This document shows, one piece after another, positions 52,268 through 63,773 of a stretch of 64,000 nucleotides of DNA. The DNA is taken from the NCBI GenBank assembly GCA_019279435.1, contig JAAALK010000081.1:59139318-59203317 (forward strand), given 5' to 3'. This DNA is from Zizania palustris. Lineage: Eukaryota > Streptophyta > Magnoliopsida > Poales > Poaceae. The notes beneath the pieces were generated by a model. It was not told where the DNA came from, searched no databases, and was given only the letters and a program-made list of their open reading frames with translations. The translations under genes and the position numbers were made by a program. The first letter of the stretch is position 1. Each line of letters begins with the position of its first letter.

Positions 52268-54243
52268 GTTTTCAATCTTGAAACTAACACATTGGTTGAA
52301 TCTTGTGATGTAACTTTTGATGAAACTTCTCCATGTGTTAGCACTAACTTTGAATTTGCAAGTGAACAAGATATGAGTGAAACACTTTTTGAGGAAGAAG
52401 ATCCTTCAGACGATGAAGATCCTGAGGCTGTACCATTACCTCCCTCTACGGCGACTCCAGAAGCTTCGACCACGTCGACAAGAGGACCTGAAGATTCTAC
52501 TTCTGAGAGTGTGGAGCAAACTTTGACAAGAGTTGAGGGAGAGATTCTGTCGCAGAGAGAAGCACTGCTTCGTATTCAAAGAATGCATCCCCCAGAGTAG
52601 ATCATCGGCGAGCTAAATGAACGAGTAACCTGATCTCACGCTCATTTCATCGATTCTGCTTTTGTTGCAAATTTTGAACCATTAAATGTTAGTCATGCTT
52701 TGTCTGATGCGAGTTAGATCAACCCCATGCATGAGGAACTTGAAAATTTTGATAGAAATCAGGTTTGGATTCTCGTTGATCCACCCCTAGCAAGCACATA
52801 ATTGGTACAAAATGGATTTTCAAAAAAAAACAGGGGGAGGATGGGGCGATAGTGAGAAACAAAGCTAGGCTAGTGGCTTAAGGGTATACTCAAGTCGAGG
52901 GGGTTGATTTTGGAGAAACTTTTGCATCGGTAGCTCGACTTGATGCCATTAGGATCTTCCTTGCTTTTGCCTCTTCGCGCGGCTTTAAACTTTTTCAAAT
53001 GGATGTAAAAAGCACGTTTCTGAATGGTTTCATAGGAGAGGACGTGTATGTCAAGCAGCCTCCTGGCTTTGAGGATCCCAAGTACCCCCATAGAGTCTTT
53101 AAACTTCACAAAGCACTATATGGGCTCAAACAAGCACCGAGGGCCAAGTACGACCGCCTTAGGACGTTCTTGATTGAGCACAGGTACAAAATGGGGTCTG
53201 TTGACAAAACTTTGTTCACTCTCATGCATGGAAAAGACTTCCTACTCGTTCATATATATGGCGATGATATAATTTTTGGTGGTTCATCTCATACAATTGT
53301 TGTCGAGTTTGCAGAATCGATGAGCAGGGAATTTGAGATGTCGATGACGGGCGAGCTGACCTTCTTCCTAGGTTTGCAGATCAAACAAAGCAAACAAGGA
53401 ACTTTTGTCCATCAAACAAAATACACTAGAGATTTGCTTAAACGATTTGACATGTTTGATGCTAAACCTCTTGCTACCTCAATGGGTACTTCTATTTCTC
53501 TTGATCTAGATGAAGACAAAGAAGAAGTGGACCAGAAGGAGTATCGCAGCATGATCAGCTCCCTTCTGTACTTGACGGCTACGAGGCCGGACATACACTT
53601 TACTATGTGTCTGTGTGCTCGTTTTCAGGCTTCTCTCAGGGCATCACATCGTCAAGCTATCAAACGTATCTTAAGGTACCTCAAGCATACTCTTGAATTC
53701 GGTATTTGGTATTCTGCATCATCTTCATTATGCTTGAGAGGTTTTTATGACGCTGACTTTGCTGCTTGACGGATTGATCGTAAGAGTACATCTGGGACGT
53801 GTCATTTTCTGGGGTCATCTCTTGTATGTTGGTCTTCACGCAAATAGACTAGCGTTGCATAGTCTATAGCCGAGGCTGAATATATAGCTGCCGCTAGCTA
53901 TTGCACACAAATTTTGTGGATGGTTTCTACTTTGCGGGACTTTGGGTTGGAGTTTTCATGTGTTCTATTATTTTGCGATAACACGACTACAATCAGTTTA
54001 GCAAACAACCCAGTACAGCATTCTAGGACCAAACACATTAATGTGCGTTATCACTTTTTGAGAGATCACAATGAAAAAGGCGATATTGAATTGTGTTTTG
54101 TCGATACTCAAATTCAGCTGGCAGATATTTTCACCAAGCCTCTCGATGCTTCTCGCTTTGCATTTTTGAGGGGAGAGCTTGGCATTTGTCATCCTTATGG
54201 CATCATGTGTGGGGGAGTTGTGTACTTTTGCATATGCCTCTGA
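52268..54243 (+). pseudogene. Copia-4 pol remnant (integrase tail, RT, RNase H)
   Basis: It starts exactly at the end of the Copia-2 LTR with VFNLETNTLVESCDVTFDE, which corresponds to VWNLESQQLVETCEVSFDE in Copia-1 (near 23935). The acidic linker and the first part of RT follow, with stops at 52598, near 52630, near 52715 and near 52880. An open block at 52999-53769 has MDVKSTFLNGF, QAPRAKYDRL, a changed polymerase motif YGDDIIF (YVDD in Copia-1) and RNase H start GFYDADF. Stops follow at 53767, near 53847 and near 53862, then AEAEYIAAAS and DIFTKPL. Clearly dead. The clean start at an LTR end suggests that Copia-2 inserted into this gene. Confidence 0.9.
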
Positions 54244-55330
54244 AATATGATTAAATGCTTTTACATGTACATGCTTGTGTGTGCACTTTACGATACTGTC
54301 CTATATTCACTGTTTGATTGGGCTTAGAATGAACTGATCTATCTATATGGTTTGAGCATGGCTTTTCTTTGTAAAAATTTGAAAATGGTCGCTATCGAGT
54401 GTGGTTTCTAGCATGAATAGGCTAGGGTGCTTTTGCTATTCATTTCTTACATGATAGCTTTGTCCTTTTCACTTGGATGCTCATATGCAACTTGACCATG
54501 TCTTGCTCAAAAATAAAAAATTGAAAAATGAAAAATGGAAATGATGAAAATGAATCAAAAATGCTAAAGTGGTGATAAATTTGAAAAGATCCAGGTGGGT
54601 TTGCATAGTCGCACTACTTTGTTCTCGACTGCATACCATTGCACCGTGGTTTGAACTGGGACATCGAGTGTATACCAAAATCAACGCCTTAAGCTTCCGA
54701 TGGTTTATCCTAAGCTTGGCTTGATCGGTTACCATAAGGTTGACTTGCAAATAACCCCTGGTATTAAAAAAATTATAAATAAAAAGTTTAATTTTCTCGC
54801 ATATCAAGTTTGTTGCAGCTCCTTGTAGTGGGATGTGCTTTTCAAGTTTGTTTGTGACTAGCTTTTGTATCTCTTACCTTTCCATGTCTACTACACTAGT
54901 CTAGATAGTGATGCTTTTATTTGCTTAAACTTCAAAATGCTTGCTCATACGAATATTTAGATAGTGTTTCTTCAAAGCTAGCCATACAGTTTAGTCAGGA
55001 CAGGTTGTGAGGCACAAGAAGTGCTTGTACTGTAAATTGGACTTAATCATATTCTGGAAGCATTGCATAGTCACTTTACTCTCTCAACTCATGGAGTTAT
55101 CTTGATGTCTGCATTGCCAAAGGGGGAGAGTAGTTTTTTGATGAATTTGTTGATCTTTTTGGTCAGTTTGTGATCTTTTGAGGTAATTTTTGATTTGCTT
55201 TATTATTTGGCAAGTGACATGTTTTCTCACTTTGCTCTCTTTAGAGCTTTCATGGTCACTTGTGTGCTAAACCTTTGCTTTATACTTCTTTTGGATCTTG
55301 TGTTGTCAATGCACTCATCGAGGGGGAGAT
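54244..55330 (+). other. 3' UTR and polypurine tract of Copia-4
   Basis: No gene. The conserved block is at 54591-54762. GGGGGAG lies near 55120, and GAGGGGGAGAT at 55320-55330 directly precedes the LTR start. Confidence 0.7.
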
Positions 55331-57771
55331 TGAGGAACATAGTGAGGTTTGTAACTATTGTTCAAGGTAATGATGAGTGATTGACAGGGTGATATCATGT
55401 GTTGTGTCTGGATGCTCTAGATATGGTGTGTGTGTCTGTGTTTGTCTCATGTGTGCAGGCTTGAGTTACTCATCAACTGTCGATGGCATGAGATCAGGGT
55501 TAGACAGGCGTCGACGATCAGGAGAGGCTTTGTCGGTTTTTGCTAAAAACCGTCGAAACTTTAAATGTTTTTGTTAATTCAATAAATATGTGTCTTGTAT
55601 TAGTTTAAATTTTTTAGTTTCGTAGTGTATCCTTTTGGTATATTTTTTAGAGTGGGTTCACTTTGAAAATATATTAAAAGAAGAGTCCTTTTGTAATTTC
55701 TCCTTTAGGTTTAATAGGGTATTTTCAGAACTAGTATTTCAGAATTTGTCAAGGGTTTTTATGTAAATTGGGGCTTCTAGAACATGGGGGCATGTGGGAT
55801 ATTATCCCCTCCCCCTGTCTTGTAGCCGAACAGAAGTATGGAGAACAAAATTTTCGCTTAGCTTTTCAATGAAAAATACTAGAGAAAATTATTGTGAGAT
55901 GAGCTTTTGATCCGATACAGTAATTGCTGGTTGTGTCGGAAGCGCTACAGTCTTCACGATAAGGGCTGTAGCATGTAATCTGGGCTTCAGGAACTTGCGA
56001 CAACTCTGGTTCTACGCAGGAAAATTTCCCATGGTGATGCTGATGAAAAATCTGAGCAAGGATAGCGAGGTATTTTCTAATCTCTAATGAAGTTGTGGTT
56101 AGGTCTTCATGATTAGATTCCTGTGGATGATCATGTTTTCAGTCTAGGCCATGAAATAACATATTTTGTGGACAAAGTTTTTAGTTCAGTTTTGCTACAG
56201 AGGTTGTGTTGTCTAAAGAATATGCAGTTGATGGTGTTGCTTGTGTGAAGACAGTTTTGATGATTCCTTAGATTGATTATTCTGTGTTGAGTTAATAGAG
56301 AAATTTCGTTCCTCTGTTCTGATTAATCTGCTGGGTTCACTTTAGTTCTGATCTGTAGCTTGACTGTCTTGGTTGAGTTCATTTGAAAAACAAAAGGAAA
56401 AACTCTGTTCATTTTCAGCAGTCTTCAGTTGTTGATTAATATTTGATATCTGATGTTCTGCTTTGCTGTGCTATGTTTCATATTCAGATTCTTGTGATTA
56501 TGCAGAAAATGAGTTGAGATACAAATCCTTGTCCTCTGAAATTGAATCAATTCATGTCTGAGTTCTGTTTGGTCACAGTTTTGAAACTCACAAACTCCGA
56601 GTAGGTTTTTTAGTCTACATGTTGTGAGTTGGGAGTGATTTTTCAATCAGTATACAAAATCTTTACTACATTTCTTCAGTCTTTGTACTGAAATTTTCAG
56701 AAGTCTATTTTCATACTTGTTGCAGATTGAAAGTGATTTGTATTCAAACTACTAGCTGCTCTATATATTTCAAAAGTTGGGTGAAATGTTCTTCCATTAT
56801 TGTGTCATAATTTTGATTCAGTTTCATCAACTAGTGAATATTCAATCGGTAGTTACTGTAGGTTGTCTGTTCTCTGTATGATTTCAGTCAGTACTACTTG
56901 ACTGGTTGTATACTTTTATGTGTTACATTTTCTGATTAGTTTAGCAGTAATTTGAAATTTCTCAATCCTAATTTGAATCTGAACTGCTTTAAACTGAATA
57001 GCTGTTCTTCTGAGTACAGTTTTCATCAGAATAGAAGTATAATTGCTTATCTGATTTGGTTCAGTTTTAAATGAGTTCATAGCTGTTTGATTAGGTGCTG
57101 TGAATACTCTGATACTGTTTTGAACTCCTTGATCAGTATTGTAACAAAAAGTGGTTCTACTCTACTCAGTTCTTGAGTGTATAAAGTTTAAATTGAAGTT
57201 AATATTCTGTTGAGTTTTGTTCAGATTGGCTAGTTTCCTGTTTTGCTGAACACAATTGTTTCAGTTACCAATATTGCTATAATTTCAGAGTTGGTTCAGG
57301 ATACACTGTTTTTAGTTTTCATTTGCTGTTTTCACAATTAGTTCAAATTGTAGTCAGATCTGTTTGGACTGAATCTAATGAGCTGGAGTTAAATTTGCTC
57401 TGAATTTGAAGTATGCAAATTGGAAAAAAATTTGAATGCTGAACCTTATTGAAATTTACTGTTACTATTCATCGTCTAGAATGTTTCAAAAGTGATGAAA
57501 TTTCGTTTGAAATTGAATTGAAACAAGTTGTTTCTCTTTACAAATTTGGTTTGAACACTTGTGTGAGTGTTTGGATATTTGTGAACTTAACAATCTTCAA
57601 ACTAAGCTGAATTGTGTTTTTTAATCTAGTGGAGCTCAATTTTGTAATTGGTTCAAATCTCGAAATCGATTCTTTGGAGGTGCGTTGGGTGTTTTCGAGA
57701 AGGCCATCACATTCGAAAGAAAGTGTCGAGGCGCCTATTCACCCCCCTCTAGTCGCCATTCCGATCCCACA
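55331..57771 (+). mobile_element. LTR shared by Copia-4 (3') and Copia-3 (5'), 2441 bp
   Basis: It begins TGAGGAACATAGTG after a polypurine tract and ends GATCCCACA before a primer-binding site, so it is flanked on one side as a 3' LTR and on the other as a 5' LTR. Such a double role arises by unequal recombination between elements. No gene in it. Confidence 0.88.
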
Positions 57772-57773
57772 AT

Positions 57774-57785
57774 TGGTATCAGAGC
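57774..57785 (+). other. Primer-binding site of Copia-3
   Basis: TGGTATCAGAGC, two bases after the LTR end. Confidence 0.93.
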
Positions 57786-57834
57786 TGGTTAAATCACCAG
57801 TTGACCTTAACCGGTTTGTGATCCTTGTGGCGAC

Positions 57835-59061
57835 ATGGATAAGAACACCAAGATTCCGATGTTTGATGGTCGAGATTATGCTTATTGGAAGGTGCGCATG
57901 GAGGCTTATTTACTTAGCCAAGGAAGTGCGATTTGGGACATAATTACATCTCAATATGTGATTCCTAACACTCGTACCTCAGAGACTGAGAAGGCACAAT
58001 ATGAATGTAATAACAAGGATAGAAACATTATTTTTATTAGTCTGAGTCGCAACGAGTTTGACATGGTCCAGCACCTTTGGACTGCACGAGAAATCTGGTC
58101 GACCTTGAGTACTTTTCATGAGAGCACATCGCAGATTAAGGCTTGGAGGCAGAGCACGTATAATCAAGAATACCAAATGTTCGTGCATGGCCCCGACGAA
58201 TCTGTAGATGCTTTGTTTGCACGCTTTGACGGAATTGTTAGCAACTTGCGCTCCACTGGGACGCTAGCTTACTCTGGTCATGACTGAGCAATCAAACTTC
58301 TCTATGCTGTGGATCGTAGCATATGGGAAGTAAAGATCTCAAGCATTGAAGAGTTTGCGAGTTTTGATACTTTGTCATGCGATGAACTCTTCAGTAAGCT
58401 TAAGTCCACCGAGATCGCCAAGGCATCTCGTTCTAGGATTGGAAACCCTTTGCCTCAATCCATGGCACTAGTTTCTGGTTCCGGCAGTGGCACCTCATCT
58501 GGAGGTAGCATGTCTAGTGTTTGTGCTTTGTCTGAGGGTTTTGCCTCGTCTTCTTTTGTATCTATCACAAAGGAACAAGTGGACACATTGGACGATGAAG
58601 AGCTTGCTCTTATAGTCAAAAAGTTCACTAGGTTCTACAATGATAGAAGAGATCAGAGGAAAGGAGGCTCTCGAGAGTGTTTTGAGTGTGGTGACCTTAA
58701 TCACATTAAAGCCAATTGCCCAAAACTGAAAGCCAAAAATGAACATGAACACAAATATCAGAAAAGAGATAAAAAACTGTTTTACAAATGCAAAAGAGGA
58801 AAAGTGGCGAAAAGGATGGCTAGAGCTTTCATGGCAGCTCTCAGTGAAATCGACAACACCTCGAGTGAAGAACCAAGTTCTGATGAAGATGAACCAGGCA
58901 GGAATGAAGAAAAGAAGGAAAAGATGAAGGACTTCAACGGCCTCTGCTTCATGGCCAATGGCAAGCAAAGCAGCGATGAGCTTGACTCATCTGAGGTTAG
59001 TCTATCTCTTGATCAATTACTTGTTCAAAACGATGAATTACATTATGCAATTATTTCATAA
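57835..59061 (+). pseudogene. gag of Copia-3, cut by Tat-3
   Basis: It starts at ATG 57835 with MDKNTKIPMFDGRDYAYW. The capsid region is open to TGA at 58285-58287 (GHD-stop-AIKLL; Arg codon in Copia-2), then open again to TAA at 59059-59061. Zinc knuckle CFECGDLNHIKANC is near 58680, followed by a Lys-rich stretch and an acidic segment (SSEEPSSDEDEP). The second zinc knuckle and pol are absent because Tat-3 begins at 59063; they may lie beyond the window on the far side of Tat-3. Confidence 0.88.
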
Positions 59062-59062
59062 G

Positions 59063-59557
59063 TGTTGGCGTAAAAGATTACGCTAACAGGTTTCTGTAGA
59101 AAAGAAACTAACAAACGAAGTGTTTGCGAAGCAAACTATTCTAAGCCTCCGAAAGGATAATAACTTAGAATAGTTCGAAAGTGTGTATTAATTCACTTGT
59201 CATCGGTCCCTATTACAGGGTGAAATGGGGGGTATTTATAGGCCTAAACATTAAGGAAAAGACCTATTTACCCCTCTATTACAACCGACATTAAGGAAAC
59301 TATTCGGTTTCCTTAATAGGGCTAAAATGGTAAAAGACTAATCTAATAGGATAGAAGATAAGTCTTCCATCTTAGCTGGCAGAAAAGATCCTGAAAAGCT
59401 TTGGTTCGAAGACATACTTCGAACCAGTGTCTGTCTTCGGGCTTCGAACCAGGTTCCGAGCATCTTCGAAGAAGGTCTTCGAACAATCTTCGAAGTAGTT
59501 GGCTGTCTTCATGCTGCTTTAGCAATAACCCCGGAGATGAGATATTTTCCCCCAACA
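59063..59557 (-). mobile_element. 3' LTR of Tat-3 (495 bp)
   Basis: TGTTGGCGTAAAAG to TTTTCCCCCAACA, the same length and ends as both Tat-2 LTRs but with many more differences from them than they have from each other. Confidence 0.93.
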
Positions 59558-59886
59558 GTAGCCCCTCGAATACGCTTCTCCGTTCGACCTGTAACGTTAG
59601 GAGAGCAGTATACGGAAAGAAAAGATAACCAATCATAGGGGTTATTAATTTTTGTTTTATCTCCGAAATGCATGAAGATATGAACTTCGAATCAGTCATA
59701 AGGTAATTACTTTTCGAACTACCTTAGAACCGATTCAGGAAGTTCGAAAGTCCTTTTAGACTTAGAAAATATAACCGTTAGTTTCTGTTTCTAACGGAGT
59801 TATATGAAGCGTTATTTTCGGAGGAAAATAACAGGCGGGAATGCGAAAGGGCAGAGCCCAAACGGTAACAAACGGAAAGTTTAGGC
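59558..59886 (+). promoter_or_regulatory. Upstream region of the Tat-3 antisense gene
   Basis: This segment between the LTR and the TATA box has no gene. It is largely alignable with 27731-28057 of Tat-2: GTAGCCCCTCGAATACGC, then AGCAGTATACGGAA, then CTCCGAAATGCATGAAGATAT. Conservation fits a promoter plus the gag-pol 3' end and polypurine tract on the other strand. Confidence 0.5.
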
Positions 59887-59894
59887 TATAAATA
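59887..59894 (+). promoter_or_regulatory. TATA box of the Tat-3 antisense gene
   Basis: TATAAATA, 149 bp upstream of ATG 60036, in the same GTTTAGGC context as in Tat-2. Confidence 0.65.
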
Positions 59895-60035
59895 AATGAC
59901 TCCAGAACTTACTCGATTACCTTTTCACCGCTTGTTCTCAGTCAAAAACCTTTTGAGTCCTTTGAGTTCTTGAGCCCTAGCTTTCGAGTTCTTGAGCCCT
60001 AGTCCTCGCTTTCTCAAATCAATCCAGCAATTGCG

Positions 60036-63000
60036 ATGGCGAAAACCAAAGGCTCTGCACCTCCTTCGACCTTGGCTCGTCAACAAGCGGCTGCGGCGGC
60101 GGCAGCGACAACAATGGCGGCGACGTCTTCGATGCAGGCGACAACTTCCATGGCGGCAAAGGGAAAAAATCCTCAAATCCCCGATGTCCAAGGTCTGTGC
60201 CCACCCTCGACCAAGTACTTGGATCAATCTTTTGAGTTGGGGCGGTCTACCTGCAAGAAAGAATCTTTGGCAATCACAGCGGGGGGAAATATTAGTAATG
60301 GAGTTATGATTCGGAAGCCGGGCAAAGAATCAATTCCATCACCGAGACCCGGAGAAGTTGTAGTGTTCGAAGCTTTTTTCGAAGCGGGCTTGGGCCTCCC
60401 GGCTGTGGATTTCTTAGCCGAAGTACTTGACTTGTTTCACGTAACCCTCCCCCAGCTGTCTCCGAATGCTGTAGCCAGATTAGCTATCTTCGAGTGGGCA
60501 CTAAGAGCCGAAGGTTGTGAGGGGAGGGCTGAAATCTTCGCTGCGCTACATAGAGCAACTTGTCAGCCAAAGACCTTCGTAGGCTCCGGAGGTGAGAAGG
60601 TGGTGGTTTCCTTCGGAAGCATCAATTTTAGGCTTCGTGATGAATATGCCCTGCAATTCCCTGCTAAGGCCATCAATGCTAGATGGTACACCGATTGGGT
60701 TCTGAGGTGGTTTTATGCCGAAGTTGGAGTGAGTAGTCCTCTGGCCGGTCCCCTCAAGGAAATCCAGTTCCGGAAGGAAGCCTTAGTGCAACCCGACGAA
60801 GGCCAACTCGAGGCTCGCCTCAACTTGCTTCAGAAAATTAGCAGAAGGTTGAGCATGCGGGACTTAGCCGAAGAATTCCTCGGACTTCAAATTCCTCCGT
60901 TGATGGCCAACTGGCCTATCGCCTTCGAGGATGACTCGGAAGGCGGTCTTCGCAAAATAAGCTATACTTCGAGCCCTGCAGGTAACTTCGAAACCAACAT
61001 GCATAGTACATATTTACTTCGAAGAAAGATTAACTTGAATTATTTTTTTAGCTTCTTCAGCCCCTATTACTTCAGAGCAAATTGTAAGGGCTTCGGAGAA
61101 GATTTTGGGTGCTCCGACTCCGTCAGAAAAAGAATGGCGAATCAAATTAGTCGGAAGTTGGGAGCGTTTTAACAGAGTATGGGGAATGTTGGAGTTGACT
61201 CCACCCCCTCTGACAGACTGGGTGCCTCAGGAGAAAGGTCCCAGGAAAAGAGTAGCCGAAGCCGGAGCTTCAGGTTCAGCAAAGACTCCGGTGAAGAAAG
61301 TGGCTCGGAAGCCAAAAAATCTCGCACCTTCGGATCCTGCTCCTTCAAGCTCAAGAACCTCACTTTCTGGTTCTAAAGAGGATGAAGGTATTTTACTAGT
61401 AAAATTAATTGATGAAGATGCAACTCAACGAAGTATTCTCATTGAAGATACTGCAGGTATTCCGGAGCCTCAAACCAACATCGAAGAAGTAAGAGCTCCG
61501 GATACTCAAGAAGAACAATTCGAAGCCCCTATGGGTGTAAATGAGACCGAAGTGCCTGCGAACATACCGGAGTCTGGAGATAATGCTGATCAACCAATGA
61601 CTTCGGTAGTTCAGGAAGACACAACTCAGGCCGGAGTTCCTGCGGATGAAGGTGGAGTCGAAGTAACTATGGCTTCGATTCTCGAAGAAGTAACGAGGAC
61701 TCTTCAGGACGATGCTCCTGTAGTCCAAGATTTAGCGGCTGATTCGGATGAGGACTACACTTTTGATCCTCCGATCAGTCCTGTACTCGATATTCCAGAG
61801 AATGTCGAAGGTAAATTCTGCATAATTTCTATCGATTTTTTGCAAAATTATACAATGTATAATATTTCTGTTTTCGCAGAGCCTCCTGTTGTCGAAGTAT
61901 CCCTCGAAGATACAATTCAAAGACCTTCGACAACTTCAGGGCCGCAACCGGGAGTTGCTCTACCGGGGCCTGGAAGAGGAAAAAGACACATCGAGCCTCT
62001 CCCTGCTCAAGGATCGACTTCATCTGAATCGACAGATGAAAGTGAATCGACTGAGGGGAGGCCATCTTCAGAAGTTCCAAGGGCCTCGGAAGAGCCCTCC
62101 GGACCTTCGCTAAGCAGGGCTGACCAGAAAGCTTCAAAACTGCTTCCTCTCATAACTCCTTTTTTGGAGGAGAAAACCGGGCTTGGGACTTTGGTTAAAC
62201 CTTTGGGTGAAGCCAGTCGCCAAGTCGGGGAAACTGAATTGGTAGCCCGCTTAAGCAGAGTGAAGGGTTCGGAGCTTAACCTTGCTGTGGAAAGAGCAGC
62301 TTATCAGGTATAAAGCATCTTCGAACCAATTAGTGAATTACATATGAATAATTTCTTATTTCATTTTTTCTTTTTTCTTAGCAAGCAGTCTTAGCCCGCG
62401 CTGCAGCTTTATCGAGCGAAAACGAAATTGCTCAACTTCGGGAAGAGAATGAAACTCTTCAAAGGAATTTTAACTTCTCCGAAGGTCGAGTAGCTCAAAT
62501 GGACAATGTAATCTTAGCAGAGCGAAGGGCTAGGCAAAGCTTGGAGGCTGCAAAGAAAGAGCTCGAAGCAGAAAGAATTGTGCTTCGAGCGGAGATTGAA
62601 AGACTGCGGACGGAGGATGCTGCGAAGGGCTCCGCACTTATAAGGCTACAAGAAGAGGCTGGCCAACTCCGGACTCAAAAGAATGTTTTGACTACGGAGA
62701 ACGCTAGAATCTTCGGAGTTTTGGCTGAAACAACTTCGGCCAAGGATGTGCTTATTGAAGAAAAGGTTAAGTCTGAGAAGGTGGCTTCGGAGGTCATCGA
62801 ACAAATGTTAGGTGTCTTGGAGTACTTCGGTACTACTGGATCACTACCTTCGGATGACAATGTAACTCTGCTGCGCCGGCTAAAAAGGATCCAAGGAGCA
62901 GCGAAGCAAATGAAAACGGCAGGCATACGTTATGGAGAACTCTCCGGACAAGTGTCTGCCCTTGGAATACTTCGCTACTACGAGGATTTGGGCCGAACAA

Positions 63001-63773
63001 TCACTCCGAGCGCAGAGGGCTCTATCATCTTCGACGACGACCGACTTCTAAAACCTTCCGAAGGTGTAGCTGCTGCTTGGCGAGCCTTCCAAACTTCATG
63101 GAGAGCCGAAGGTCGATCTGCGATCAAGGCTTGGATTGATGAAGGCCAACGCCAAAAGCAAGTTCGGAGTCAAGCTTCGAGCAGTCAGCCTCCTCCGGAC
63201 CCGCAGGTTTAGGATTATTTAGGATTTTTTGATTATGTAAAGCTGATGCTTGTAAATATTTATCAATGAAAATCTTGTTTGTCATATTTTTAGGCTTTGC
63301 CTCTTATGGAAGATATCGAAGTGTTAGAGCTTAACAGCGAACTTCGCTCACTGTGGAACACCTTCGAACTTCTAAAGAGTTATAAACGTCCTCGATTCCT
63401 TATCCCTCGAGATGACTCTGGCGTTATTGCGCCCGAAGTAATCAAAGACATATTGTCTTATATTAAAGAGGAAGATAAAGAGAGCGACGCAAACACCTCG
63501 TCTTCTGAAGACACTAATTGGTCCGAAGACGAAGGTGAAGCCCAAAATAAAAGATCTGAAGATCTTAGAAGCTGGGAGAGAAGCCCCGAGCGGCTTCGAA
63601 CTTGGGCCGAACTTCAGCAAGAACAGAAGGATTTTAGAGCTTCGAAGGGGAGGAAGAGAGTTAAACGTAAAGTTCTTAGAACTTCCGATGTTGGAACTAG
63701 TCGTTCCACCCCTAGCTCTCGGGACCGAAGAGGTCTCCGATTCCTTCTTGGTATAGATACCAATTTTTCATAA
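60036..63773 (+). CDS. Complete spliced antisense gene of a Tat element (about 1145 aa)
   Basis: Five exons with GT/AG borders: 60036-60981, 61052-61810, 61880-62307, 62382-63206, 63294-63773. The total of 3438 nt is divisible by three and no internal stop is seen. Exon 1: start MAKTKGSAPPSTLARQQ, an Ala/Met-rich stretch, then a domain I assign from memory to the Pfam 'putative gypsy type transposon' family (Transposase_28): EVVVFEAFFEAGLGLPAVDF, SPNAVARLAIFEWALRAEG, RWYTDWVLRWFYAEVG. Exon 2: WERFNRVWGMLE, then acidic and Pro/Ser-rich sequence. Exon 4: an 80-100-residue coiled coil (ERRARQSLEAAKKELEAE) and a conserved helical segment (LEYFGTTGSLPSDDNV). Exon 5: acidic, then a Lys/Arg-rich nuclear-localisation-like segment (KGRKRVKRKV) and DTNFS. 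No catalytic motif is visible; function unknown. A DNA- or RNA-binding nuclear role is a guess. Intron 2 is 69 nt without stop, so its retention would add 23 residues. Confidence 0.85.
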
